A stretch of DNA of 5,505 bases from an uncultured Verrucomicrobiota bacterium (lineage in GTDB: Bacteria > Verrucomicrobiota > Verrucomicrobiia > Limisphaerales > UBA9464). A model generated the notes under the pieces. It saw nothing but the letters and a program-made list of their open reading frames with translations, had not been told where the DNA came from and searched no databases. Positions 1 through 5,505 of this stretch are shown here, in pieces. The position numbers and the translations under genes were made by a program. The stretch is from assembly GCA_903925515.1 (NCBI GenBank), contig CAIYFP010000084.1, forward strand, positions 1 to 5,505, written 5' to 3'. How positions within the stretch are numbered: position 1 is the stretch's first letter; every line of letters starts with the position of its first letter.

Positions 1-49
1 CCTCGCTCCTCGCTCCTCGCTCCTCGCTCCTCGCTCCTCGCTCCTCGCC
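1..49. repeat. Heptamer tandem repeat (CCTCGCT)n
   Basis: Six perfect head-to-tail copies of the 7-mer CCTCGCT occupy 1-42. A seventh copy at 43-49 differs only in its last base (CCTCGCC). The array begins at the first base of the window, so its true left boundary and copy number are unknown. The next 50 bases are pyrimidine-rich and GC-rich but no longer periodic. Because 7 is not a multiple of 3, all three + frames read the same seven-residue cycle (P-R-S-S-L-L-A), so any ORF over it is a low-complexity artefact unless shown otherwise. The array lies 67 bases before the ATG of the first gene, so copy-number change by replication slippage could alter promoter or leader spacing. That role is inference. 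Confidence 0.95.
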
Positions 50-115
50 TGCCCGCCCCGCCCGTCTTTCCTCTCGCCAACCCCCGGCGTCCGGCCATGG
101 TTGGCGCGCCTCCCC

Positions 116-2380
116 ATGAAAAACGCGCGCGCAATCCTTGCTGTCGCCGTGGCGACGTCGCTCCCTTGCCCTGCAGGGCTTCCCGTCGTCCCCGTCCCCG
201 AGTGGCAACCGTTCCGCGCGCAGGTCCTGCGGGTCGCGGACGCCCTGGAGGTGGTGGGCGCGCCGTTGTCGCCGGGCGAACGCCGGACGTTCGACGCGGC
301 GCTGGCGGAGGCGAACCCGACGCTTGCGGCGGCCATGGTGCAGGCCGTGCTGGACCGCAGGACGTTGCTGGGCGTGCACGTGAACCCGGAGATGCGGGTG
401 AAGGTCCAGCCGGGCGACGCCCCGCCGCGCCTGGTCGAGAACGGCTGGCGGGCGTTCCTCGTGAAGGTCCACAACGAGGCGGGCACCACGGCGTCGTTGC
501 GGTTGAAAAGCCCGCAGGCCGCGCAGGTGGCGAACTCGGTCGCGGCGAGCGTCCCCGACCTTTGGCTCGGGCTGGAATCATTCAACGCCCAACCCTTGCG
601 GCCCGAGCTGGGCGGGCTGCCGCTCGAATACCGCGTGGTCCAGCTCTATTCGCGCGACCGCGGCCCGCGCGAGGCCAAGGTCGCGGCAGACGTCGGGCAG
701 GGAACGCAGGACCTCGGCTTCCGGGGCGAGACCAGCATCCTGTTCCAGTCCGAGGCCGCCCACCGCGTGCGGCTGCGGGTCATGGACGAGAACGACCGGC
801 CCACGACGGCCGCGTTCCTCGTGACGGACTCGCAGGGCCATGCCTACCCGCTCCAGGCCAAGCGCATCGCGCCGGACTTCTTCTTCCATCCGCAGGTGTA
901 CCGGGCCGACGGCGAGGAACTGCGCCTGCCGGAGGGCCGGTACGACGTGGAGTTCCGGCGCGGGCCGGAGTCCGTGCCGGAGAAGCGCCAGCTCGTGGTG
1001 CGCCCCGGCGAGCAGGAATGGAGCTTCAAGGTCCGGCGCTGGATCGACCCCTCCCTGATGGGCTGGGTGTCCGGCGACCATCACATCCATGCGGCCGGCT
1101 GCGCCCATTACAACAAGCCCACGGAGGGGGTGCACGCCGACGACATGATGCGGCACGTGCTGGGAGAGGACCTGAAGGTGGGCGCCAACCTCACGTGGGG
1201 GCCGTGCTTCGACTACCAGAAGCAGTTCTTCAAGGGCGTCGATGACCCCGTCTCCCGCTTCCCCTACCTGCTGCGCTACGACGTCGAGGTCAGCGGGTTC
1301 GGGTCGCATGACTCCGGCCACCTGTGCCTGTTGCGGCTGCGGGAACAGATGTATCCGGGCGGCACGTCGATGCACCACTGGCCCAAGCTCGGGCTCAACA
1401 CGCTTCGTTGGGCGAAGCGGCAGGGCGCGTTGGTCGGCCCGGCGCACTCCGGCTGGGGACTCGAGGTGAAGACGAAGGAACTTCCCAACCTCGAGCCCGC
1501 GCCCTTCAACGGCATCGGAGCCAACGAGTACATCGTCGATGTCACCCACATGGTCCCCGGCCCCGATGGCCAGCCCGTGCCCGCCGTGGACTTCCTGTCG
1601 ATGGTGGACACGCCCTCGGTCTGGGAGCTCAACGTCTGGTACCACACCCTCAATGCCGGGTACCGGACCCGCATCAGCGGCGAGACCGACTTCCCCTGCA
1701 TCTACGGCGAGCGCGTCGGCCTTGGACGAAGCTACGTGAAGCTTCCAGCCAAGTGGTCCTACGAGGACTGGTGCGAGGGCATCCGCGCCGGACGCAACTA
1801 CGCCTCGGACGGCTTCTCGCACCTCATGGACTTCACGGTCGAGTCGGGCGGCAGGTCGGCGGTGATGGGCGAGGGCAACAGCGAGCTGGCCCTCAACGCC
1901 CCCGCCATGGTCAAGGCCCGCGTCCGCGTCGCCGCCCGCCTCGACGACCAACCCAACCCCTCCATCTCCTCCAAGCCCTATTGGGAAAAGCCGTACTGGC
2001 ATCTCGAACGCGCCCGGCAAGGCCCAACCCGCGAGGTCCCCGTCGAGCTGCTCGTCAACGGCCTGCCCGTCGCCCGCCGCATGATCGTCGCCGACGGCTC
2101 CCCCCGGGACATGACGTTCGAGGCGGAGGTGGAGGTCAGCAGCTGGCTGGCCGTCCGCATCCTCCCCAGCTCCCACACCAACCCGGTCTGGGTGACCATC
2201 GGCAACAAGCCCGTGCGCGCATCACGCCGTTCCATCCAGTGGTGCCTCGACGCCGTGGACCGGTGCTGGAAGAACAAGGAACGCTTTCTCAAGGGCGAGG
2301 AACACGGGCAAGGCGTCGCCGCCTACGACCACGCACGAAACGCCTACAAGGCACGCCTCGCCGAGGCCGTCGCCGACTAG
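116..2380 (+). CDS. CehA/McbA-like metallohydrolase (PHP-type), exported
   Basis: The 754-residue product resembles the CehA/McbA family, PHP-fold metal-dependent hydrolases named after carbaryl hydrolases; most members have no known substrate. I chose ATG 116 because it opens a signal peptide (MKNARAILAVAVATS). An in-frame TTG at 101 would only add MARLP. Cys18 follows Pro, so it fits a lipobox poorly. Residues ~32-310 form an N-terminal region with no motif I recognise. The catalytic domain spans ~315-575. It has a metal-site motif DHHIH (321-325), then E391 and H402 in EVSGFGSHDSGHL, H444 in GPAHSGWG, and D525 in GETDFP. The family-like stretches GLGRSYVKL (~535-543) and IRAGRNYASDG (~556-566) follow. 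A beta-type segment reaches ~690, and a basic alpha-helical tail (QWCLDAVDRCW onward) ends the protein. Length is close to the ~750-800 residues of CehA. No Shine-Dalgarno sequence is evident. Third-position usage switches from G-ending to C-ending codons near 1480-1500. The sulfatase gene starts 5 bases after the stop. Family call is firm; substrate is unknown. Confidence 0.9.
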   Translation: MKNARAILAVAVATSLPCPAGLPVVPVPEWQPFRAQVLRVADALEVVGAPLSPGERRTFDAALAEANPTLAAAMVQAVLDRRTLLGVHVNPEMRVKVQPGDAPPRLVENGWRAFLVKVHNEAGTTASLRLKSPQAAQVANSVAASVPDLWLGLESFNAQPLRPELGGLPLEYRVVQLYSRDRGPREAKVAADVGQGTQDLGFRGETSILFQSEAAHRVRLRVMDENDRPTTAAFLVTDSQGHAYPLQAKRIAPDFFFHPQVYRADGEELRLPEGRYDVEFRRGPESVPEKRQLVVRPGEQEWSFKVRRWIDPSLMGWVSGDHHIHAAGCAHYNKPTEGVHADDMMRHVLGEDLKVGANLTWGPCFDYQKQFFKGVDDPVSRFPYLLRYDVEVSGFGSHDSGHLCLLRLREQMYPGGTSMHHWPKLGLNTLRWAKRQGALVGPAHSGWGLEVKTKELPNLEPAPFNGIGANEYIVDVTHMVPGPDGQPVPAVDFLSMVDTPSVWELNVWYHTLNAGYRTRISGETDFPCIYGERVGLGRSYVKLPAKWSYEDWCEGIRAGRNYASDGFSHLMDFTVESGGRSAVMGEGNSELALNAPAMVKARVRVAARLDDQPNPSISSKPYWEKPYWHLERARQGPTREVPVELLVNGLPVARRMIVADGSPRDMTFEAEVEVSSWLAVRILPSSHTNPVWVTIGNKPVRASRRSIQWCLDAVDRCWKNKERFLKGEEHGQGVAAYDHARNAYKARLAEAVAD

Positions 2381-2385
2381 CGGCC

Positions 2386-3969
2386 ATGCCCATGGCTACC
2401 GGTTCCCTTCTGGTCCTTGCAGCACGGTGCATTCGCGCGGGCACGCTGCTCAGCCGGATGATTGGGCTTCTGGCCGCGCTCGCCTTGCCCGCGCTGGCCG
2501 AGGCTCCTCGTCCCAACGTCCTGCTCGTGCTCGCCGACGACATGGGGATGGGGGACATCAGCGCGTTGAACCCGTCCAGCAAGTGGCGCACGCCCGCGCT
2601 CGACAAGCTCGCAAAAGAAGGACGCGTCTTCACGGACGCGCACTCGGCGTCGGGCGTTTGCACGCCAAGCCGGTACGCGCTGATGACCGGCCGGTACGCA
2701 TGGCGCGGACGCCTCAAGGCGAACGTGCTGAACGGGTACGACCCGGCGTTGATCGAGCCCGGGCGCATGACGTTGGCCCGGCTATTCAAGGACGCCGGGT
2801 ACGCAACCGCCATGGTCGGGAAATGGCACCTCGGGCTGGACTGGGCGCGGCGATCGACGAACCAGGTGGACGTGGACTATTCCCGGCCGTTCTCGGGCGG
2901 GCCGCTGGACCATGGATTCGAGCGGTACCATGGCATCAGTGCATCCCTCGACATGCCGCCGTACGTGCATCTCGTGAACGATCGCGTGCCCGCACAGCCC
3001 TCGGGCAACATTACGAACAACACCGGCCTCCAGATGTGGCGCGCCGGGTCCGTGGCGCCGGACTTCCGGCACGACGCCATCCAAGGACACTTTTTCGGGA
3101 AGGCTCGGGACTTCGTGGAGCAACGCGCGGGCAGCAAGGACGGGCGGCCGTTCTTCCTCTACCTCGCGTTGGCTTCCCCGCACACGCCGATCCTTCCCTC
3201 GCCCGCGTACCGGGGCCGGTCCGGAGCGAATGCGTACGGCGACTTCATGCTGGAGCTGGACGACGAGCTGGGGCGGCTGATGGGGTCGCTGGAACGGTCC
3301 GGGCTCGCCAGCAACACCCTCGTGGTGTTCACGTCCGACAATGGGTTCGCTCCGGTGGCGGACTGGAAGGGGCTGAGGGCCATGGGCCATGATCCCAGCG
3401 CGGGGTTTCGGGGCCACAAGGCGGACTTGTTCGAGGGCGGGCATCGCGTTCCCTTCGTCGTTCGCTGGCCCGGTCGTGTCCCGGCGGGCACCCGGTGCAA
3501 CGCGACCGTCGGACACGTGGACTTGCTGCGGACCTTCGCGGCGTTGCTGGGGAAGGCGTTGCCGGATGGCGCGGGCGAGGACAGCGGGAACATGATGGCC
3601 GCGTGGATGGGCGGAGACGGCCCGGCCGAGGGACGCGGGCCGCTCGTCAGCCAGTCCAGCAATGGCTCGTTCTGCATCCGCGACGGCCCATGGAAGCTCG
3701 CGTTCACCCCCGATTCCGGGGGCTGGAGCGAGCCCAAGCCCGGCAGCGCCGCGTCGGCCGCGTTGCCGCGGTTCCAGTTGTACCGGCTCGACACCGACCC
3801 GGCCGAGCGAACCAACCTTGCCGGGGCGCACATGGGGGAGGTTGCCCGCCTCGGACGGGCCATGGCCGAGGCCATCGACACGGGCCGCACCACGCCGGGC
3901 GCGCGGCAGGCGATCCTCAGGCCCTTGCCGTGGCCTCAGACGTCGTGGATGGGGGAGTTTTCACGATGA
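2386..3969 (+). CDS. Formylglycine-dependent sulfatase (S1, arylsulfatase type), exported
   Basis: The 527-residue product is a type I sulfatase that hydrolyses sulfate esters. Counting from ATG 2386, visible active-site elements are the calcium-binding pair D51-D52 (LADDMG), the C-x-P-S-R motif CTPSR at 92-96 with C92 as the residue oxidised to formylglycine, GKWHLG at 145-150 (K146, H148), H266 in SPHTP, D318-N319 in TSDNG, and K345 within RGHKADLFEGGHRVP. No key residue is missing and the length is usual. The stretch YALMTGRYAWRGRLK and the IEPGRMT segment recall bacterial enzymes annotated as arylsulfatase or N-acetylgalactosamine-6-sulfatase; the substrate is not decidable here. The start is uncertain among ATG 2386, ATG 2392 and ATG 2458. 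The last gives a short leader MIGLLAALALPALAEA. None has a good Shine-Dalgarno sequence. A signal peptide ending near ALAEA (residues 36-40) fits periplasmic or extracellular action. The gene follows the metallohydrolase stop by 5 bases, implying one operon. The maturase (FGE or anSME) is not in the window. The frame is open upstream to 1324, but that stretch overlaps the first gene and is not real. Confidence 0.96.
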   Translation: MPMATGSLLVLAARCIRAGTLLSRMIGLLAALALPALAEAPRPNVLLVLADDMGMGDISALNPSSKWRTPALDKLAKEGRVFTDAHSASGVCTPSRYALMTGRYAWRGRLKANVLNGYDPALIEPGRMTLARLFKDAGYATAMVGKWHLGLDWARRSTNQVDVDYSRPFSGGPLDHGFERYHGISASLDMPPYVHLVNDRVPAQPSGNITNNTGLQMWRAGSVAPDFRHDAIQGHFFGKARDFVEQRAGSKDGRPFFLYLALASPHTPILPSPAYRGRSGANAYGDFMLELDDELGRLMGSLERSGLASNTLVVFTSDNGFAPVADWKGLRAMGHDPSAGFRGHKADLFEGGHRVPFVVRWPGRVPAGTRCNATVGHVDLLRTFAALLGKALPDGAGEDSGNMMAAWMGGDGPAEGRGPLVSQSSNGSFCIRDGPWKLAFTPDSGGWSEPKPGSAASAALPRFQLYRLDTDPAERTNLAGAHMGEVARLGRAMAEAIDTGRTTPGARQAILRPLPWPQTSWMGEFSR

Positions 3970-4124
3970 ACCCTGACCGTCATGACGACCCCATGGCGCG
4001 CAGGCAACAAGGGATGGCCTTGTTGCGACGGGCCAGCAAAATCAGGGACATGCCCCAGTTCGTGGATTGCCCCGGACCTCAAAACTTCGCTAGAACCTCA
4101 ACCGAAAGTTCAAAGCATGAGTAA
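3966..4124 (+). CDS. Possible 52-residue coupled mini-ORF (tentative)
   Basis: The ATG at 3966 overlaps the sulfatase stop in an ATGA arrangement, and its TAA stop at 4122-4124 lies 8 bases inside the next gene. A strong Shine-Dalgarno-like run GGGGGAG (3951-3957) sits 8 bases before the ATG, better than anything ahead of the three larger genes. The predicted peptide (begins MNPDRHDDPMARRQQ, ends TESSKHE) is polar and fairly basic, has one Cys, and shows no signal peptide, membrane segment or known motif. Against it, the purine run also encodes sulfatase residues W-M-G-E, the ORF is short, and a perfect hairpin lies inside it, as expected for untranslated sequence. It could instead be a leader that couples translation of the flanking genes, or chance. 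Confidence 0.2.
   Translation: MNPDRHDDPMARRQQGMALLRRASKIRDMPQFVDCPGPQNFARTSTESSKHE
4004..4026 (+). other. Perfect 9-bp hairpin after the sulfatase gene
   Basis: GCAACAAGG (4004-4012) and CCTTGTTGC (4018-4026) are exact reverse complements separated by the 5-base loop GATGG. The stem begins 34 bases after the sulfatase stop and 90 bases before the next start. There is no T-run on its 3' side (GACGGGCCAGC follows), so it is not a canonical intrinsic terminator. Plausible roles are transcript 3'-end formation or stabilisation for the upstream pair, or a dyad operator for the downstream gene. The structure is certain as sequence; the role is inferred. Confidence 0.5.
4067..4096 (+). promoter_or_regulatory. 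Possible sigma-70-like promoter for the 4117 gene
   Basis: A -35-like TTGCCC (4067-4072) and a -10-like TAGAAC (4091-4096) are separated by 18 bases. Each matches the consensus at 4 of 6 positions. They lie in the least GC-rich stretch of the window (about 4080-4116, with runs such as CAAAACTT and GAAAGTTCAAAG), which fits a promoter region in an otherwise GC-rich genome. Transcription would begin around 4102-4105, leaving a leader of only ~12-15 bases and little room for a Shine-Dalgarno sequence. The match is modest and could be chance. Confidence 0.3.
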
Positions 4125-5505
4125 AAACACCCGTAACACGCAGGGGCCGGGCCGCACGATGGTGCGCGCCGCGGCCATCGCGGCCTTGCTGGGCGCGGCC
4201 TTGTCGGCCAACGCCCAGAAGGTCTATTTCGAAAACTTCGACGGCCTCACGCTGGGCAACAGCAAGGAGGAGGCCGCCGGCTCCGTCGGCATCTGGACCA
4301 AGACGCCGCCCTCGGGCTGGACCCTCGATGACTCCCAGATGCCCGGCATCGGCAACCCCTCCACCGACGGCATGGTCGAGTGGGCCGGCTGGAGCTTCGC
4401 CAACAAGGACTGGTGGGTCCGCGTCGCCGGCGACCAACGCCGCGCCGACTTCACCTTCGGCTCCGGCACCGTCCTCATCGCCGACCCCGACGAATGGGAC
4501 GACGCCACCCATGCCAAGGGCCTCTGGACAGGGTTCATCTCGACGCCCGAAATCGACCTCACCGGCGTGGCCGCCAACTCCCTCGTCCTCGCCTTCGACT
4601 CCTCATGGCGTCCCGAGGCCAAGGATGACGCCGGCGCCAGCTTCCCCACCGCCGAGGACGGCTCGCCCATCAACAACCAAACCGGCCTCGTGCGCGTCAC
4701 GTTCAACGCCGGCACCACCAACGAGATCGTCCGCTTCGAGTCCACCCGGACCCTCGATGACGGATCGGACAACCCTTACTTCAAGGAGGACAAGACCAAG
4801 TCCGACGCGGCAAACCCGGACGAGGTCTCCAACACCAACGAGCCCTTCATCGTCCCCCTCAACAACCCCACCGGCGGCAAGGCCAAGCTCACCTTCGGCA
4901 TGATCCTCGGCGCCAACGACTGGTGGTGGGCCCTCGACAACGTGGCCATCGGCGTGCCGCCCCTCGTGACCGGCGTCTCCGGCAATGGCGTCAGCGCCCG
5001 CGCCCGCATCGCCGAGGCCCTCGGCAAGAACGTGGACGACACCAAGCCGGTCACGCTGAGCATCGACGGCGCTGTCGTTCCCGGAGCCCAAGTCTCCCGC
5101 GACGGCAGCCTCGTCTATGCCGGTGCCAGCCAAGCCCCCAAGGTCTTCACCCCGGGCTCCAAGCACACGGTTTCCGTGACCTTCAGCACGACCGACGGCC
5201 GCACCATCACCGACGGCGGCGAGTTCATCGCCCCCAGCTTCACGACCGTCGCCAGCACCCCCGCCGTCATCACCGCCACCGTCACCAGCCCGTCTTACTT
5301 CACCGTGGATGCCTCCAAGGCTCCCACCTTGAAGCTCAACGGCACCTCCGTGACCCCCACGTCGGTCACCCCGTTCACCACGGACACCACCTCGGGCCTC
5401 ACCATCCGCTACGGCATCTCCACCCCGCTCCCGCCCGCCTCGGCCAACACCTTCGAGGTCACCTTCACCACCACCGACAATGTCCAGGTCGTCGATGCCG
5501 TGAAG
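4117..5505 (+). CDS. Secreted W-rich beta-domain protein with tandem repeats (3' end outside window)
   Basis: The reading frame stays open for 463 codons from ATG 4117 to the last base, so the C-terminus is missing. The first 33 residues look like a signal peptide: a basic n-region, a hydrophobic core around MVRAAAIAALLGAALS, and an A-N-A cleavage site after A33. An internal ATG at 4159 (residue 15) is an alternative start. Residues ~35-280 form one domain starting YFENFDG, with W/D-rich motifs such as KDWWVRV (~100) and NDWWWALDNVAIG (267-279). I recall this style from PVC-group exoproteins of unknown function; it may be a lectin- or CBM-like beta-sandwich. Residues ~283-374 and ~375-463 look like two copies of an Ig-like repeat. 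Both run from an x-L-x-[IL]-[DN]-G strand to a [TV]-[FV]-x-V-[TS]-F-[ST]-T-T-D strand (HTVSVTFSTTD and TFEVTFTTTD). Isoleucine is always ATC and most codons end in C. No convincing Shine-Dalgarno sequence precedes the start. Likely a surface or extracellular binding protein; any enzymatic or sorting domain would lie beyond the window. Confidence 0.92.
   Translation, partial: MSKNTRNTQGPGRTMVRAAAIAALLGAALSANAQKVYFENFDGLTLGNSKEEAAGSVGIWTKTPPSGWTLDDSQMPGIGNPSTDGMVEWAGWSFANKDWWVRVAGDQRRADFTFGSGTVLIADPDEWDDATHAKGLWTGFISTPEIDLTGVAANSLVLAFDSSWRPEAKDDAGASFPTAEDGSPINNQTGLVRVTFNAGTTNEIVRFESTRTLDDGSDNPYFKEDKTKSDAANPDEVSNTNEPFIVPLNNPTGGKAKLTFGMILGANDWWWALDNVAIGVPPLVTGVSGNGVSARARIAEALGKNVDDTKPVTLSIDGAVVPGAQVSRDGSLVYAGASQAPKVFTPGSKHTVSVTFSTTDGRTITDGGEFIAPSFTTVASTPAVITATVTSPSYFTVDASKAPTLKLNGTSVTPTSVTPFTTDTTSGLTIRYGISTPLPPASANTFEVTFTTTDNVQVVDAVK

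Noticed and set aside
1..49. CRISPR-like array
   Set aside because: The unit is a spacerless 7-mer tandem repeat; there are no spacers or repeats of CRISPR length.
97..1245. 382-codon ORF starting at ATG 97 in another frame
   Set aside because: The translation is an R/G/A/P-rich out-of-frame product overlapping the metallohydrolase signal peptide and N-terminal region. The frame starting at 116 carries the real motifs.
578..2176. 532-codon antisense ORF opposite the metallohydrolase gene
   Set aside because: It is a shadow of high-GC codon structure. Its translation is low-complexity (rich in G, A, V, H, D), has no recognisable domain, and lies opposite a gene with clear family motifs.
1324..2385. 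In-frame upstream extension of the sulfatase ORF (to an 881-residue protein)
   Set aside because: The extension encodes R/P/A-rich low-complexity sequence across the catalytic half of the first gene. Sulfatase homology begins only near 2500, after a plausible signal peptide.
2782..3831. 349-codon antisense ORF opposite the sulfatase
   Set aside because: No recognisable domain, and it is composed of complementary codons of a clearly conserved sulfatase.
4090..5166. Antisense ORFs (4090-4512, 4224-4772, 4603-5166, 4776-5063) and + strand ORF 4328-4903
   Set aside because: All overlap the uninterrupted 463-codon frame from 4117, which has a signal peptide and coherent beta-domain motifs. The + strand ORF translates to a P/S/T/R low-complexity string.

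Overview
The window is a GC-rich bacterial segment carrying three exported-protein genes, all on the + strand. The combination of a CehA/McbA-type PHP metallohydrolase, a formylglycine sulfatase and a secreted tryptophan-rich protein with tandem beta-sandwich repeats resembles Planctomycetota/Verrucomicrobiota (PVC) genomes, especially Verrucomicrobiota. This assignment rests on remembered family resemblance; the window has no rRNA or other taxonomic marker.

Layout. Positions 1-49 hold a perfect or near-perfect heptamer tandem array (CCTCGCT) that starts at the window edge, followed by a pyrimidine-rich leader with no clear ribosome binding site. A CehA/McbA-like metallohydrolase gene runs 116-2380. 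Five bases later begins an S1-type sulfatase gene (2386-3969) with an intact CTPSR formylglycine motif, so the two probably form a two-gene transcription unit. Positions 3970-4116 are a lower-GC gap with a perfect 9-bp hairpin, a possible promoter and a possible 52-residue coupled mini-ORF. From 4117 to the right edge runs a large secreted protein that has no stop in the window. It has a signal peptide, an N-terminal W-rich beta domain of about 245 residues, and the first two of what may be a longer series of repeats.

How the genes may work together (inference). All three products appear to enter the secretory pathway. The sulfatase would remove sulfate esters, probably from a sulfated glycan, after its Cys is matured by a formylglycine-generating enzyme encoded elsewhere. 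The CehA-like protein is a predicted metal-dependent hydrolase of unknown substrate. Their tight spacing suggests co-expression. The third gene is probably a separate unit.

The most unusual observations are the heptamer array just before the first gene, an abrupt change in synonymous codon preference inside that gene near 1480-1500, and the hairpin plus possible coupled mini-ORF between genes two and three. I found no CRISPR array, tRNA, rRNA, transposase or clear new defence-type system.
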